The notes under the pieces are model-generated. The model did not search any database and had not been told where the DNA came from. It worked only from the letters and a program-made list of their open reading frames with translations. Of a stretch of DNA of 64,000 nt, positions 63,701 through 64,000 are shown in pieces. Both the position numbers and the translations under genes were made by a program. The stretch covers positions 124,001 through 188,000 of the forward strand of contig DASYYY010000021.1 of assembly GCA_035933635.1 (NCBI GenBank), in the 5' to 3' direction. The stretch comes from JAKIVR01 sp035933635. GTDB lineage: Archaea; Thermoplasmatota; Thermoplasmata; Lutacidiplasmatales; UBA184. The stretch's first letter is position 1. Each line of letters opens with the position of its first letter.

Positions 63701-64000
63701 CCGGTCCGGCGCCTCAAGGCCCATCGCCGCCGTAGCGGCGATGAGCGCGCCCCTGGCGGCCGCGTGAGCGCGAGCGGGGAACCGGCCGAGTTCGATTGCC
63801 TCGCTCCCGAGGTCAAGGAGCGCGAGGAGCGCATCCTGCTGCTCTCCTCGGAACTCGACCCGGGCGGGATGCTCACCTACCTCGGCCCGACCAAGCTCGG
63901 GATCGCCTGGGACTACGGGTTCCACAGTCGTTCGGAGATCGCGTCGGCGGAACCGGGGACGCTGGGGGCACTGCCCGGGTTCGGCCCGGTGGTGGCCCAG
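60749..64000 (+). CDS. Isoleucyl-tRNA synthetase paralogue lacking HIGH and KMSKS, with C-terminal tandem helix-hairpin-helix (3' end beyond window)
   Basis: 1084 codons, open to the edge. Similarity to archaeal IleRS runs in order: CPQCGEPRTPEKVLYREENRP (about 148), LVWTDAVWKLLAAHALLIHPDRLY (about 188; IleRS has WTTTPWTLPAN), STEVGTQGTGLVLLTPAHGPSD (about 286-304; editing-domain GTG and HGxxD kept), CGVPRCLACG (about 363) and CSTCG/CSCG (about 434-452), then an anticodon-binding-like helical region and RPNVEAIKRAFPVYHRRIIKVIDQLDGRQIRAAL (about 801). The N-terminal HIGH region is replaced by unrelated sequence and no KMSKS exists. The last ~60 residues (YLGPTKLGIAWDYG, EIASAEPGTLGALPGFGPVVA) resemble two helix-hairpin-helix motifs. 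It cannot charge tRNA by the normal mechanism; tRNA editing, binding or scaffolding are possibilities. Confidence 0.8.
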   Translation, partial: MRTLPLDLDPHRVESEGHEFWKEHHLGPAALRTDPLPAGGVTVAIGTVSVDAAIPFAVLAHLIVADVAERSLRLAGRASTDALYFRPPTDPKRHGELTAELDHLAVDFGRASFDAVPPAALNARIQSIVQGMAERGLIVARNGPLRVCPQCGEPRTPEKVLYREENRPVYLVRVRIAGTEPPLHALVWTDAVWKLLAAHALLIHPDRLYVRGRYSRHGTTEEILLAKEAVDRLAEWRPGGSFELVEEAPGRHWTGSTYDNPLRSEMPSLSTLEPPGGTVVGSTEVGTQGTGLVLLTPAHGPSDAFVAETQRLTARPVVGARGILLADPRHKYSGLPLDTAEACIGRDLADDGAIFSEVRSRCGVPRCLACGTELYWYPGRAWCLDLAKVSPLTRERYSQIAAGERFPEPSGISSWPLSHAEPSTDPADPRLAECSTCGRLSADATSVGCSCGAGPPLPVRRKLLWAIDEPLRTWAGRPPQPAGGVVWFLLPERRRLPQLLHQLLALEAADVRPSTVRWTLLRTLPPEGSSESLASAPPADAVRAAIVRLAAGIPGRQTLAQAIVEETHRLYRIWTGTRSLLVRMASEEFATEDRLPTTRPSDIPAEDLAFLAAFERTRSEVLRLYERGAWAAGYLRLCRFMDHAVRDRYVPLLLPRLFEPRGSPGKLAAFRVLAYFMPRMAELAAPVAPFTAEAIHRAVRGDTASVFERPYSPILESYLDAGADAALESWGDIVAAVRRGRRLLGLPVAERLRRLVLVAASEERAALLRPQLPVLGRLLRADQVVLHSPSDPWDGRRVEARPNVEAIKRAFPVYHRRIIKVIDQLDGRQIRAALKSQSLAVGVEGQPAIRIPPSMIDVVESLPESVVPFRWRGGEMYAELPAGAAHTVAVGSAVPAELERVRRYLERRVRRSRSGPEAPTKMFLHAGEPLRGLLQRHAEVLAAAIGVGQLLVVDSPRLFVPAETSYGRDRRGQRFLAWIPGQAAPVRRLKAHRRRSGDERAPGGRVSASGEPAEFDCLAPEVKEREERILLLSSELDPGGMLTYLGPTKLGIAWDYGFHSRSEIASAEPGTLGALPGFGPVVAQ

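Noticed and set aside
60749..64000. IleRS-like gene as a decayed pseudogene
   Set aside because: 1084 codons stay open with conserved, non-random segments throughout; decay would have introduced stops or frameshifts.

Overview
The window reads as a high-GC archaeal chromosome. I infer a Euryarchaeota/Thermoplasmatota-type host because of the lipid-ether genes (GGGP synthase, DGGGP synthase, CDP-archaeol synthase), aIF5A, an archaeal tRNA splicing endonuclease, DtdA, the archaeal aspartate-semialdehyde route to chorismate with a GHMP-type shikimate kinase, and TATA boxes about 25 bp before start codons (leaderless style). The exact lineage cannot be fixed from this window.

1-5.6 kb: the right end of an integrated plasmid- or virus-like element. 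It carries a beta-class DNA methyltransferase (cut by the left edge), a PrimPol-ATPase, a 56-aa protein, an AbrB-type regulator, a Zn-finger-like hypothetical and a tyrosine integrase abutting the 3' end of a tRNA-Ile(GAT). 5.9-18.3 kb: mixed accessory genes: a DUF4037 protein, a glyoxalase-fold protein, a small kinase-like ATPase, a GltD-type flavoprotein, three secreted or membrane-anchored proteins (one a large solute-binding protein, one a clan GH-A glycosidase), a VIT/CCC1 transporter and a DUF72 protein. 18.3-27.7 kb, minus strand: a quinone-oxidoreductase-like MDR protein, PurT, acetyl-CoA synthetase, an M1 aminopeptidase, an acyl-CoA dehydrogenase and a class III CoA-transferase.

27.7-38.2 kb, plus strand: a likely ten-gene operon headed by a haem-oxygenase-like diiron protein, followed by a complete aspartate-to-chorismate route (aroA', aroB', fused aroD-aroE, aroK, aroA, aroC, asd, aspartokinase) and trpF. 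Most neighbours are joined by 4-base start/stop overlaps. Its promoter sits beside an 11-bp-arm inverted repeat placed between two divergent TATA boxes. 38-39.9 kb: an HTH/ferritin-like regulator diverging from a ZIP metal transporter. 39.9-47.3 kb, minus strand: tRNA splicing endonuclease, pyrE, CDP-archaeol synthase, M20 peptidase, DUF2070 membrane protein, GGGP synthase and DGGGP synthase. 47.3-55.6 kb: an M16 peptidase pair, a ribbon-helix-helix protein with palindromes, DtdA, a secreted phosphoesterase, a kelch protein, a tRNA-Glu(CTC) interrupted by a 30-nt T-loop intron, and an unknown conserved-looking protein. 55.6-64 kb: a 1504-aa helical-repeat protein, aIF5A, and a large open-ended gene that is an isoleucyl-tRNA synthetase paralogue lacking HIGH and KMSKS and ending in a tandem helix-hairpin-helix.

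The strongest candidates for something undescribed are the catalytically degenerate IleRS-like/HhH protein behind an 18-bp perfect palindrome, the T-loop intron in tRNA-Glu, the diiron-enzyme-led chorismate operon with its bidirectional operator, and the ferritin-like regulator/ZIP pair.
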